Notes: generated by a model from the sequence alone, not told the origin. A stretch of 64,000 bases of DNA from Halobaculum sp. MBLA0147 (GCF_041361345.1 NZ_JBGKAD010000001.1:372001-436000), one strand, 5' to 3'. Numbered from the stretch's first letter, positions 15,615 to 24,353 are shown. Program-made: numbers and translations.

Positions 15615-16892
15615 ATGCAGGTAGCCATCGTGACGGTCGGGGACGAACTCCTCGCTGGGGACACCGTGAACACGAACGCCTCCTGGCTCGCGGGAGAGTT
15701 GACCGACCGCGGCGTCGCAGTCGAGCGGATCACCACGGTCCCGGACCGCGAACCCGTCGTCGCCGAGGTCGTCAACCGCCACCGCGCCGCCCACGACGCC
15801 GTCCTCGTCACCGGCGGCGTCGGGCCGACCCACGACGACGTGACGATGGCCGCCGTCGCCGCCGCCGTCGGCCGCGAACTGGAACCCAACGCCGAGGCTC
15901 GCGAGTGGCTCACTACCTACGGCGGCTACGCGGCCGACGAGTTGGACGCGGGGACCACCGCCCTCCCAGCCGACGCCCGCGTCCTCCACAACGAGGTCGG
16001 CGTCGCACCCGGCTGTGTCGTCGAAGACGTGTACGTGTTCCCCGGCGTCCCGGACGAGATGCAGGCGATGTTCGACGGCGTCGCCGAGGAGTTCGCCGGC
16101 ACCGTCGACCACGTCGCCGTCGTCGAGACACCCGAACCGGAGTCGGAACTGCTCGACCGCCTCGCGACCGTCCGCGAGGAGTTCGACGTGACCGTCGGCT
16201 CGTACCCCGGCGAGTACGTCCGCGTGAAGTTCTCCGGCCCCGACACCGAGACTGTCGAGGCCGCCGCCGAGTGGCTCCGCGAGCGTGTCGAGTCACTTGA
16301 GGCGGCGGAGTCCACACCCACTCCGACGGCGCGTGACGGCGGATTCAACTACGCGCGCACCCACCGTGGAGTCGTGACCGACGTACCCGAGACGCCGACG
16401 GACGACCCGACGGACCACTACCCCGACTTGGACCACGAGCGCTACGTCGAGCGGACGCTGGAACTCGCCCGCGAGGCCGCCAAGCGCGGCGACAATCCCT
16501 ACGGCTCGCTGCTCGTCGACCCCGAGGCCGAGGACGGCCCCACCGTCGTCGCCGAGGCGCGCAACACCGTCGTCACCGACGAGGACCTCCGTGGCCACCC
16601 GGAGCTGACACTCGCGGCCCGCGCCCGCAGCGACCTGCCGGCGGCGGTCCGCGAGCGGACGATCATGTACACGAGCACGGAGCCGTGTCCGATGTGTGCC
16701 GGCGGGATCGCACACAGCGGCCTCGCGGCCGTCGTCCACAGCGTCTCCCAGGAACACGCCGCCCAGTTCGCCGGTCGGGACGACGTGCTCCCCTCGCGCG
16801 TCGTCTACGACCGGACCGGGGCGGACACCGTCTCGCTCGGCCCCGTCACGCCCGAGGCTGGCATTGCCGTCCACCACGACCACTCCGAGTGA
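15615..16892 (+). CDS. Fusion of a CinA N-terminal (molybdopterin-binding fold) domain with a nucleoside deaminase domain
   Basis: A 425-residue open frame with two recognisable domains. Residues 1-230 match the CinA/MoaB-like COG1058 domain: VTVGDELLAGDTVNTNASWLA, TGGVGPTHDDVTMAAVA and VYVFPGVPDEM. Residues about 270-425 are a CDA-fold deaminase: DNPYGSLLVD, the zinc His and catalytic Glu in GHPELTLAARA (H328, E330) and STEPCPMCAGG (C358, C361). HPE instead of HAE occurs in some deaminases and keeps both key residues. A GTG at 16374 could start the deaminase alone. The combined function is unknown. CinA-type proteins act on pyridine nucleotides, and deaminases of this branch act on bases or nucleosides. 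A sequencing frameshift that joins two genes cannot be excluded from the text alone. Confidence 0.8.
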   Translation: MQVAIVTVGDELLAGDTVNTNASWLAGELTDRGVAVERITTVPDREPVVAEVVNRHRAAHDAVLVTGGVGPTHDDVTMAAVAAAVGRELEPNAEAREWLTTYGGYAADELDAGTTALPADARVLHNEVGVAPGCVVEDVYVFPGVPDEMQAMFDGVAEEFAGTVDHVAVVETPEPESELLDRLATVREEFDVTVGSYPGEYVRVKFSGPDTETVEAAAEWLRERVESLEAAESTPTPTARDGGFNYARTHRGVVTDVPETPTDDPTDHYPDLDHERYVERTLELAREAAKRGDNPYGSLLVDPEAEDGPTVVAEARNTVVTDEDLRGHPELTLAARARSDLPAAVRERTIMYTSTEPCPMCAGGIAHSGLAAVVHSVSQEHAAQFAGRDDVLPSRVVYDRTGADTVSLGPVTPEAGIAVHHDHSE

Positions 16893-16955
16893 GGGTCCCC
16901 GCACAACGAGTAGCGACCACAGACCGCCGAGCCGCGCGTGGGCAGCGGCGTGGGG

Positions 16956-18530
16956 TCAGTCGTCGCCGACGGTCGGCTCGCCGGGGTCCCCGGGCTCGGC
17001 GTCGCCGGACTCCGACTCGTCTGCCTCCGTCGCGTCGTCGCCGAGGGCCGGGCCGGGCTCGTCGCGCACGTCCGCGTCGCGCCAGGTGCCGCGCTGGTAC
17101 CAACCCCACGCGATGATCGCACCGAGCGTGTTCGACACCGCGAACGCGATCCAGATCCCGATGGTTCCGAGCGACTCGATCCCCAACACCGCCGGCGGGC
17201 GGACCGCGAAGTACGCCAGCGGGAGGCGGATCACACCCAACATCGAGATCGAGATTGCCGCCGCGGTGAGCGTCTTCCCCGCACCGCGGAGACTCCCGTT
17301 GTAGGATCGCATCACGCCGATGAAGCCGAACGTCGGCGCGACCCACCGTAGGAACTCCTCCGTGACGCGGATCACCTCGGGGTCGTTCGTGAACACCGCC
17401 GCGATGGGTGCGGCGGCGACCCACGTCACCACGCCGACGCCGAGCAGGATCGCGAACATCACCCGACTGGCGAGTTTGGCCGCGGCGGCCGCGCGGTCGG
17501 GTTTCTCCGCGCCGATGTTCTGGCCCGTCATCGTCTCGACGCCCCGCGCGACCGCGATGGCGGGGAGGAAGACGACGGAGAACACCCGGACGGCGATCCC
17601 GAAGCCGGCGACCACCGTCGTCGGGAAGAAGCCGACGACGACCAACATCAGGTTCACCGACAGCGCGCGACCGGTGCCCTCCACGGAGGCCGGGATCCCG
17701 ATCCGCACGAGCTTGCGAGCGTACCCGAAGTCCGGCACCATCTCCCGGAGGTGGATCTGGACCCCACGACTCCCGCGCAGCATGATCGCGATCCCGACGA
17801 CGAACGCCAACCCGCGGGAGAACACCGTCGCGTACGCCGCCCCCGCGACACCGTTCCCCGTGTAGCCGGTCAGCGAGAACAGTGTCGCCTCTAGTCCACC
17901 GAGCCCGAGCATCCCGAACAGCGGGTTCGACTCGAACCCGAAGATGAGGAACGGGTCCGCGACGATGTTGAACACGACCGTCCCGAACATCACCAGCATC
18001 GGCGTGATCGTGTCCCCGTAGCCGCGCATCAGCGAGATGAACACGAAGAAGCCGAACATCACCGGCAGTCCGGCGGAGATCACCCGCATGTAGTCGCCGA
18101 CGAGCGGCGCGACGGCCGGCTGTGCGCCGAGGATCCCCGCGAACGACTCCACGCCGAGGAACCCGACCGCGCCGAACAGCGACGCGACGAGGATCGCGAA
18201 CGTCACCGTCTGCGAGGCGGCGTACTCCGCCTTCCCGGGCTCCTCTGCGCCGGTGTGTTGGGCGACGAGGATCGACCCCGCGACGGAGACGCCCATCCCG
18301 AAGGCGATCAACAGGAACACCATCGGGAAGGCGAACGAGATCGCCGCCAACGCCTCCGTGCTGTACTGGCCGAGCCAGAACGTGTCCGCGAGGTTGTACG
18401 CCGTCTGGAGGAGGTTGGTGACGACGATCGGCAGGGAGAGGTAGAACAGCGGCTTGCCGATCTCGCCGCTCGTCAGGTCGAACTCGTCGCGACCCTTGAA
18501 CAACCCGCTCACCCGCTCGCGGAGGCTCAC
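16956..18530 (-). CDS. MATE-family multidrug/Na+ (or H+) antiporter
   Basis: A 524-residue, 12-helix membrane protein with the two MatE halves. The first begins LSLPIVVTNLLQTAYNLADT and the second includes IGIPASVEGTGRAL and TMTGQNIGAE. The C-terminal 60 residues are a polar acidic tail. MATE proteins export cationic organic compounds using ion gradients. Its start overlaps the stop of the TetR gene by 4 nt (18527-18530), so exporter and regulator form one transcriptional unit, probably controlled from the palindrome at 19452. Confidence 0.9.
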   Translation of the reverse strand: MSLRERVSGLFKGRDEFDLTSGEIGKPLFYLSLPIVVTNLLQTAYNLADTFWLGQYSTEALAAISFAFPMVFLLIAFGMGVSVAGSILVAQHTGAEEPGKAEYAASQTVTFAILVASLFGAVGFLGVESFAGILGAQPAVAPLVGDYMRVISAGLPVMFGFFVFISLMRGYGDTITPMLVMFGTVVFNIVADPFLIFGFESNPLFGMLGLGGLEATLFSLTGYTGNGVAGAAYATVFSRGLAFVVGIAIMLRGSRGVQIHLREMVPDFGYARKLVRIGIPASVEGTGRALSVNLMLVVVGFFPTTVVAGFGIAVRVFSVVFLPAIAVARGVETMTGQNIGAEKPDRAAAAAKLASRVMFAILLGVGVVTWVAAAPIAAVFTNDPEVIRVTEEFLRWVAPTFGFIGVMRSYNGSLRGAGKTLTAAAISISMLGVIRLPLAYFAVRPPAVLGIESLGTIGIWIAFAVSNTLGAIIAWGWYQRGTWRDADVRDEPGPALGDDATEADESESGDAEPGDPGEPTVGDD

Positions 18531-19378
18531 TCCGCCACCTCCTCGTTCGGAGACGACTCGTCACGCGAAGCCTGCTCGTCGGCGGGGGCCTGCTCGTCAC
18601 GCGGGGGCTGCCCGTCCGTCCCGTCCGACTCCGTGACCGCGGCGACGCTCGGTGGGTCGAGTCGCGCCGCCGTCTCGTCGGTCACCAGCTCGCGGAGGTA
18701 CGTCTCCAGGTGTCGCCGCATCGCCCCCACGTCGTTGCCCGCCGCGGCCGAGCGCGTCCAGGTCCCGTGGAGGTAGGTGGTGACGAACGACGCGACCGAC
18801 TCGGGGTCCGTCTCCGGCGGGAACTCACCGGCCTCGATTCCGTCGGTGACGAGCCGCTCGACCTGCTCGGTGGCACGCGCGTCGATCCGCGCGAGCCCGT
18901 CCCGGAGCCCCTCGCGGTACGGTGCCTGTGCCTTCATCTCCAAGAACGCCGTCGTGAACTGCGTCGGTTCGGCGTCGCCGTCTCCGCCGCCCGCCCGCTC
19001 GTCCGCGTCGCCGGGTCCCCCGTCTCCGCTCTCGTCGGCCGTCGACAACACCGTCCGGATCAGAGCGAGTAGCCGCTCGGCCGGCGAGTCGCCGGGCGGG
19101 TCGGCGGTGCGCTCCACGAAGTCCGCGTGGAGGTACGAGAGGAACTGTCGGAACAGGTCGTCGCGTCCCTCGTAGTGGTAGTGGAGCGCCGCCTTGCTGT
19201 TGTCCGTCCGGTCGGCGATGTCCTGCATCGTCACGTCGGCGAAGCCGTGTTCACACACGGCGCAGTACGTCGCCTCCATGATCGCCCGTTGCGTGTCGTC
19301 GAACGCCGCGCCGGGCGAGTCGTCTCCCGCTCGATCCGTCGCTCCGTCGTCCGTCGTAGTCGTGTCCGTGTCTGTCAT
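18527..19378 (-). CDS. TetR/AcrR-family transcriptional regulator
   Basis: A 283-residue protein. The N-terminal helix-turn-helix (about residues 30-75) reads IMEATYCAVCEHGFADVTMQ then DIADRTDNSKAALHYHYEGRDD, a textbook TetR DNA-binding domain. The ligand domain follows. It is longer than usual because of an acidic Gly/Asp insertion (about residues 110-135) and a disordered tail with QAPADEQASRDESS repeats. It is coupled to the downstream MATE exporter and lies 73 nt from an 18-bp palindrome. This fits an autoregulated, ligand-induced efflux operon. The inducer is unknown. Confidence 0.9.
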   Translation of the reverse strand: MTDTDTTTTDDGATDRAGDDSPGAAFDDTQRAIMEATYCAVCEHGFADVTMQDIADRTDNSKAALHYHYEGRDDLFRQFLSYLHADFVERTADPPGDSPAERLLALIRTVLSTADESGDGGPGDADERAGGGDGDAEPTQFTTAFLEMKAQAPYREGLRDGLARIDARATEQVERLVTDGIEAGEFPPETDPESVASFVTTYLHGTWTRSAAAGNDVGAMRRHLETYLRELVTDETAARLDPPSVAAVTESDGTDGQPPRDEQAPADEQASRDESSPNEEVAE

Positions 19379-19672
19379 CCTGCCTCCGCGACCGCCCCGG
19401 ACGCGGGGACCGACCGCGCGTGTCCGGAGCGAGTCTGCCGCACGACTACTTACTGACTGGCCAGTCAGTCAAAGGTTACGGTCGGGGAGTCGTGTGTCGA
19501 GCGGTCACACACCGACCCACCCGCCAACCCACCCACTCGGCGGCCGAGTACCGCGGCGCGACCGACGGGTGCCACGACGCGACGGCGTGGGCGTCGGGGA
19601 CGACGCCCGTCCCGATCGGGGGAGTCGTGCGGTGACGGCGTCTCCGAGTCGACGACGGGTCGACCGGGCCGA
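19379..19672. other. Gap holding the TetR-MATE control region
   Basis: About 290 bp between the TetR gene and the leftward AlkA-like gene. The only clear features are the operator at 19452 and adjacent AT-rich bases. The stretch 19490-19670 shows CACCGACCCACCCGCCAACCCACCC-like simple sequence and no plausible gene. Confidence 0.5.
19452..19469. promoter_or_regulatory. Perfect 18-bp palindromic operator for the TetR-MATE operon
   Basis: ACTGACTGGCCAGTCAGT is its own reverse complement over all 18 bases. It lies 74 nt upstream of the TetR start codon, next to AT-rich bases (TACTT before it, TCAAAG after it) that could form the promoter. TetR dimers bind such palindromes, and autoregulation is the usual arrangement. 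Confidence 0.8.
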
Positions 19673-20302
19673 TCAGTCGACGAGCTGCCAGAGGTAGAGG
19701 CTCGCGTACGACCGGTACGGGGCCCACCGCTCGGCGCGGTCGCGGATCGTCGCCCGCTCGGTGTCCGCGTCGAGGTCGTCGAACACCGCACGCGCACCCT
19801 TCCTGATCCCGAGGTCGCCGACCGGGAACACGTCCGGGCGGCCGTACGAGAACAGCAGTTGCATGTTCGCCGTCCACTCGCCGACGCCCGTGATGGCCGT
19901 CAAGCGCTCGCGGATCGTCTCGTTCGACGCCTCGTCGAGCGCGTCGAGGTCGCAGTCCGGGTCCGCGAACGCGGCGGCGATCTCGTGGACGTACCGCGCC
20001 TTCTGTCGCGACAGTCCGGCATCGCGCAACACCTCGCGGTCGGTCGCACGGACGGCCGCCGGCTCCGGCTCGACGGCCGCGAACAGCCGCTCGCGGGTGG
20101 CCGCCGCGGACGCCGTCGACACCTGCTGGCGGCAGATCGACACCAGCAGTCGCTCGAACGGGTCGTCGGCCGGATCGAGCGCCAGCGGACCGTGCTGCTC
20201 GACGACGTTGCCCAGTACCTCGTCGTCCCGCAGCGTCGCCGCCGCCTCGCGTGCCGTCGCGGCGTCGGCCGCGTCCGGCGGGGAGACTTGTTCCGCCGGC
20301 AC
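19673..20302 (-). CDS. AlkA-like DNA-3-methyladenine glycosylase (HhH-GPD)
   Basis: A 209-residue base-excision repair glycosylase. The helix-hairpin-helix is LTAITGVGEWTANMQ, and the catalytic Asp follows in FPVGDLGIRKG, both in the order typical for AlkA/MpgII-type enzymes. The N-terminal AlkA beta-domain is absent, as in compact archaeal homologues, and no Fe-S cluster Cys motif follows, which argues against an Endo III/MutY assignment. It would remove alkylated purines from DNA. It ends 3 nt downstream of the KaiC-like gene stop region and is probably cotranscribed with it. Confidence 0.87.
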   Translation of the reverse strand: MPAEQVSPPDAADAATAREAAATLRDDEVLGNVVEQHGPLALDPADDPFERLLVSICRQQVSTASAAATRERLFAAVEPEPAAVRATDREVLRDAGLSRQKARYVHEIAAAFADPDCDLDALDEASNETIRERLTAITGVGEWTANMQLLFSYGRPDVFPVGDLGIRKGARAVFDDLDADTERATIRDRAERWAPYRSYASLYLWQLVD

Positions 20303-20305
20303 GGC

Positions 20306-21892
20306 TCACTCCCCGTCGACCGTCGGGTACTCGTCCGGGTACGACGCTTCACTCATCGGGTTCTCGCGGTCCGTCGGCGGCGCCTGCACCCGGAGGTACG
20401 GCGGCTCCTCGAGGTACTCCACGAGACTCGTCGTCCCGACGGCCCCACACGGCGACTTCTGGAGCCGGACGTACTGGAGCCCGTCGTCGGCCAGCCACGT
20501 CTCCACCACCTGCTCGGCGGTCGTCTCCAGGAACGCCGAGGTCTCCTCCGTCGCCGTCCGCGGGTTGTGGACGTGGACGAAGGTGTCGCCGGGCTGGATC
20601 AGCGCCGCCTCCTCGTGGTACCGGATCGTCCGCGTCTCGCTCGGCCCGAAGGTGTTGACCAGCGCGTCGGCGTCGACTACCGCCGTCAGGTCGCCGTCCC
20701 CGACCCGCTCGCGGATCTCGTCGAACGCTGTCGTGTACTCGGCGGCCGAGTCGGGACTGTACACCACCGCCCGCTCGCCGTCCCACGTCCCGACCGGGTC
20801 GACGACGTGGAGACTCCCCTCTTCGAGTGCCGTCTCCGCGTCGTGGTCGTGACTCGCCAACAGCGTCTCCAACCCGTCCGGACGGAGGTGGATCGTCGGC
20901 ACGACCGCCACCGGGTCGTCGCGGCGCAGCGCCGCGTCGAGGAACTGGCCGAGGAACGTCGCGAGGTTCGCACGCCCGTCGTGTTGGAACAACACCCCCG
21001 CACCGGCGACGAGGCCGCCGCCGACCAACTCGTCGAACCCCGGCACGCCGACCGGGTGGTGGCCGTGGGTCTTCACCGCCGGGGGTTGACTCCGACGCCC
21101 CGGCGCGGCGCGCACGCCGAACTCGCTGCCGATCTCCAACTCCACGCGGCGCGTGTCGTGGTCGACCCCACGCATCTTCTCGATCTCGACGAAGCGGTGG
21201 GTGTCCTCTCGGACGGGTTCGCGCGTGAGCGCGATCACGCCGTGCGTGGCGTACCGCAGCAGGTCCGAGACGGCACTGTCGCCGGTCCCCTCGGCGGTGA
21301 ACAGCGCCGTCGCGGACCCCTCGTCGGTCAACAGCGTGATCAACTCCAGGATCACACGACGGTACCGCGGCCCGTCGGTGAACCCCGCCAGTCCGTCGAC
21401 GGAGTCCAAGACGATCCGGTCGTACTCCGTGTACCGGCCGAGTTCGTTGACGATGGCGTTGGCCGACAGCGGCTCGGAGAACTCGCCGAACGACAACTCC
21501 GGACCGAGACTGGCGTCGTCGTCGAGTCGCTGGAGCGTGAGTTCGGCCTCGCCGTCGTCGTCGCCGGCCGCCTCCGCCATCGAGCGCCCCGGCGCGGCGT
21601 GCAACGAGAGGAAGTCGAAGTCCGCGTCGTCCGTCGCGAACGGGAGGTCGGCGAACGACTCCCGCACGTCCGAGAGGGTCTGCTCGGTCGAGACGTACAG
21701 GCAGTCCTCCCCCGCGGCGATGCCGGTGTCGAGGAACTGTACCGCAAGCGTCGACTTCCCCGTCCCGGGGCCGCCCGTGAGCAACACGGCCTGCTCGCGC
21801 GGGAGCCCCCCTCGCAACATCCGGTCCAGTACCTCGTCGCCGAGGCTCGCGCGTCCGTCGGTCACGGACTCGATTTCGGCGGCGTGCCGCAT
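20306..21892 (-). CDS. KaiC/RadA-like tandem ATPase with a degenerate second domain
   Basis: A 528-residue protein with two RecA-fold halves. The first (residues about 10-260) has Walker A GGPGTGKST, Walker B-like DRIVLDSVDGLAG and the KaiC-family VSTEQTLSDVRESF. The second (about 275-500) starts with GVPGFDELVGGGLVAG, as KaiC domains do, but the P-loop position reads LFQHDGRANL and lacks the Gly-Lys-Ser/Thr. It therefore probably does not bind ATP and may be structural or sensory. Haloarchaea have many KaiC-like proteins of unknown role, some tied to signalling or DNA repair. The next gene is a DNA glycosylase. Confidence 0.82.
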   Translation of the reverse strand: MRHAAEIESVTDGRASLGDEVLDRMLRGGLPREQAVLLTGGPGTGKSTLAVQFLDTGIAAGEDCLYVSTEQTLSDVRESFADLPFATDDADFDFLSLHAAPGRSMAEAAGDDDGEAELTLQRLDDDASLGPELSFGEFSEPLSANAIVNELGRYTEYDRIVLDSVDGLAGFTDGPRYRRVILELITLLTDEGSATALFTAEGTGDSAVSDLLRYATHGVIALTREPVREDTHRFVEIEKMRGVDHDTRRVELEIGSEFGVRAAPGRRSQPPAVKTHGHHPVGVPGFDELVGGGLVAGAGVLFQHDGRANLATFLGQFLDAALRRDDPVAVVPTIHLRPDGLETLLASHDHDAETALEEGSLHVVDPVGTWDGERAVVYSPDSAAEYTTAFDEIRERVGDGDLTAVVDADALVNTFGPSETRTIRYHEEAALIQPGDTFVHVHNPRTATEETSAFLETTAEQVVETWLADDGLQYVRLQKSPCGAVGTTSLVEYLEEPPYLRVQAPPTDRENPMSEASYPDEYPTVDGE

Positions 21893-21934
21893 GTAGTTGT
21901 CGGGGCCAGTTCTCGCTGCCGATACCGGTCACCC

Positions 21935-22109
21935 GCCGCCACCGAGACCGAGACGACGCCCGGGAACCCGCCGCCACCGAGACCGAGACGACGCCCGGGA
22001 ACCCGCCGCCACCGAGACCGAGACGACGCCCGGGAACCCGCCGCCACCGAGACCGAGACGACGCCCGGGAACCCGCCGCCACCGGGACCGAGACAACGCC
22101 CGGGAACCC
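21935..22109. repeat. Five tandem 35-bp repeats in a divergent promoter region
   Basis: Units begin at 21935, 21970, 22005, 22040 and 22075. The first four are identical, the fifth has two changes (GGGACC and ACAAC), and a partial unit follows at 22110. Each unit contains GAGACGACGCCCGGGAAC. The 35-bp period is not a multiple of three, so it does not encode a periodic protein. It fills the gap between the start of the KaiC-like gene (21892) and that of the HAD/hydratase gene (22172). Confidence 0.9.
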
Positions 22110-22140
22110 GCCGTACGTTCCCGTCACGCCGGAGGGAAAC

Positions 22141-22147
22141 GTTGAAT
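22141..22147 (+). promoter_or_regulatory. TATA-like box for the HAD/enoyl-CoA hydratase gene
   Basis: AAAC followed by GTTGAAT lies about 27 nt upstream of the ATG at 22172, right after the 35-bp repeats. The repeats therefore sit immediately upstream of the core promoter. Confidence 0.4.
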
Positions 22148-22171
22148 CCCCCGCGTTGCGACCGTCCGGAC

Positions 22172-24157
22172 ATGGACGCGTCAGACGTAGACACGATCGC
22201 AGTGCTGGGTGCCGGGAACATGGGCCACGGGATCGCGGAGGTCGCCGCGCTCGCCGGCTACGACGTGGCGCTCCGGGACATCGACGAGGAGTTGGTCCAG
22301 GAGGGGTACGACAGCATCGAGTGGTCGCTCCAGAAACTCGCCGAGAAGGACCGGATCGGCGACGACGAGGCCGAGGCGGCACTCGACCGCGTGGAGGCGG
22401 TCGTCCCCGTCGAAGACGCCGTCGGCGACGCGGACCTCGTGATCGAGGCCGTCCCCGAGAAGATGGAGATCAAGGCCGACGTGTGGGGCGAGGTCGAAGA
22501 ACACGCCCCCGAGCACACGCTGTTCGCGTCGAACACCTCCAGCATCTCGATCACGGACCTCTCCGAGCAGACGGCCCGTCCCGAGCAGTTCTGCGGGATG
22601 CACTTCTTCAACCCGCCGGTGCGGATGGACCTCGTCGAGGTCATCTCCGGCGGGCACACGAGCGAGGAGACGACGGACGTGGTCGCGGCCGTCGCCGAGG
22701 AGATGGGGAAGACGCCGGTCCACGTCCGGAAGGACTCGCCGGGGTTCGTCGTCAACCGCGTGCTGGTGCCGCTGATGAACGAGGCGGCGTGGCTCGTCCA
22801 CGAGGGCGAGGCGACGATCGCCGAGGTCGACGCGACGACGAAGTTCGACCTCGGCTTGCCGATGGGGAGCTTCGAACTCGCCGACCAGGTCGGGATCGAC
22901 GTGGGCTACCACGTGTTGGAGTACATACACGCGGAGTTGGGTGACGCCTACGAGCCGTGTCCGCTGCTCGCCGAGAAGGTGGAGGCGGAGGAGCTGGGCA
23001 AGAAGACCGGCAGCGGCTTCTACGACTACGAGGACGGCGAGGGCGCGGAGATCCCGGCCGACGCCGGCCGCGAGGACGTGCGCGACCGCCTACTCGCGCT
23101 GATGGCCAACGAGGTCGCCGGCCTGATCGGGAACGACGTGGCGGACGCCGCAGACGTCGACCGCGCGGTCAAACTCGGCGCCGGCTTCCCGGACGGCCCG
23201 GCGAAGCTGGCGGACGACCACGGGATCGCCGCCCTGGTCGAGACGCTCGACGAGGCTCACGAGGCGACGGACGCGCCGCGGTACGAGGCGGTCTCGTACC
23301 TCCGCGAGTTGGGTGAGGCCGGCGGCATCTTCCACGACACCGCGGACGACGGAGAGGAGACCGCCGCAGGCTACGAGTTCGACACGCTCGACGTGACCGT
23401 CGACGGGCGGGTGGGTCACGTCGAACTCGACCGCCCGCACCGGATGAACACGATCAGCGCGGAGCTGTTGGACGACCTCGCGGACGCGGTCGACGAGTTG
23501 GAGGCGGACGACGACGTGCGTGCGATCCTGCTCACCGGCGCTGGCGACCGCGCCTTCTCGGCGGGCGCCGACGTGCAGAGTATGGCCGCCGGCGGCGGCG
23601 ACCCACTGGAGGGGACGGAGCTGTCGAAGACCGGCCAGGAGACGTTCGGGAAGCTGGAGGCCGCGGACCTGCCGGTGTTGGCGGCCATCGACGGCTACTG
23701 TCTCGGCGGCGGGATGGAACTGGCGACGTGTGCGGACATGCGAATCGCCTCCGACCGGTCGGAACTCGGGCAGCCGGAGCACAACCTCGGACTGTTGCCG
23801 GGCTGGGGCGGCACCCAGCGGCTGAAACACGTCGTCGGCGAGGGTCGCGCGAAGGAGATCATCTTCACGGCCGAGCGGTACGACGCGGAGACGATGGCCG
23901 ACTACGGCTTCCTCAACGAGGTCCACGCGCCCGACGAGTTGCACGACCGCGCCTGGGAACTCGCACGCGACCTCGCGGCCGGCCCGCCGGTCGCACAGCG
24001 GTACACCAAGCGCGCGATGTTGGCCGGGCGCGACGACACGGACGCCGGCCTCGCGGTGGAGTCGCAGGCGTTCGGCCAGCTGATGAACACCGAGGACCTG
24101 ATGGAGGGTGTGATGGCGTTCATGGGCGACGACGACCCCGAGTTCGAGGGGAAGTGA
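22172..24157 (+). CDS. 3-hydroxyacyl-CoA dehydrogenase/enoyl-CoA hydratase fusion
   Basis: A 661-residue bifunctional beta-oxidation enzyme. Residues 1-185 are the NAD domain with VLGAGNMGHGIAEVAALAG, and the catalytic His is in CGMHFFNPPVRM. 3HCDH C-terminal domains occupy about 188-285 and 300-380. The crotonase domain is about 395-655 with RAFSAGADVQSM and the oxyanion-hole segment AAIDGYCLGGGMELATCADM. It hydrates enoyl-CoA and oxidises the resulting 3-hydroxyacyl-CoA. The dehydrogenase-first order is the reverse of bacterial FadB but is common in archaea. Monocistronic. Confidence 0.93.
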   Translation: MDASDVDTIAVLGAGNMGHGIAEVAALAGYDVALRDIDEELVQEGYDSIEWSLQKLAEKDRIGDDEAEAALDRVEAVVPVEDAVGDADLVIEAVPEKMEIKADVWGEVEEHAPEHTLFASNTSSISITDLSEQTARPEQFCGMHFFNPPVRMDLVEVISGGHTSEETTDVVAAVAEEMGKTPVHVRKDSPGFVVNRVLVPLMNEAAWLVHEGEATIAEVDATTKFDLGLPMGSFELADQVGIDVGYHVLEYIHAELGDAYEPCPLLAEKVEAEELGKKTGSGFYDYEDGEGAEIPADAGREDVRDRLLALMANEVAGLIGNDVADAADVDRAVKLGAGFPDGPAKLADDHGIAALVETLDEAHEATDAPRYEAVSYLRELGEAGGIFHDTADDGEETAAGYEFDTLDVTVDGRVGHVELDRPHRMNTISAELLDDLADAVDELEADDDVRAILLTGAGDRAFSAGADVQSMAAGGGDPLEGTELSKTGQETFGKLEAADLPVLAAIDGYCLGGGMELATCADMRIASDRSELGQPEHNLGLLPGWGGTQRLKHVVGEGRAKEIIFTAERYDAETMADYGFLNEVHAPDELHDRAWELARDLAAGPPVAQRYTKRAMLAGRDDTDAGLAVESQAFGQLMNTEDLMEGVMAFMGDDDPEFEGK

Positions 24158-24243
24158 CGACGATCGACTGAGCACCCTTCGACGGCACCACATCACAGTC
24201 GCGAACCGCGGCACCGTGTGGCGGTCTCCCGACGTTCCGATGG

Positions 24244-24252
24244 GGTTAAGAG
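24244..24252 (+). promoter_or_regulatory. TATA-like box for tRNA-Glu
   Basis: GGTTAAGAG lies about 30 nt before the mature tRNA 5' end in otherwise GC-rich sequence. Confidence 0.45.
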
Positions 24253-24278
24253 TACGGCCGCCACACCAGTTGACGCAG

Positions 24279-24353
24279 GCTCGGTTGGTGTAGTCCGGCC
24301 AATCATGTTGGCCTTTCGAGCCGACGACCAGGGTTCAAATCCCTGACCGAGCA
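24279..24353 (+). tRNA. tRNA-Glu (anticodon TTC)
   Basis: A full cloverleaf can be drawn. The acceptor GCTCGGT pairs with ACCGAGC, with discriminator A. The anticodon stem TTGGC pairs with GCCGA around loop CTTTCGA, which gives anticodon TTC. The T arm CAGGG pairs with CCCTG around TTCAAAT. The D arm is weak, with one U-U mismatch, but has the GG pair in the loop. The 3' CCA is not encoded and no intron is present. Confidence 0.93.

Noticed and set aside
21935-22109. Possible CRISPR array (five 35-bp repeats)
   Set aside because: The repeats are directly adjacent with no unique spacers, and no cas genes occur in the window.
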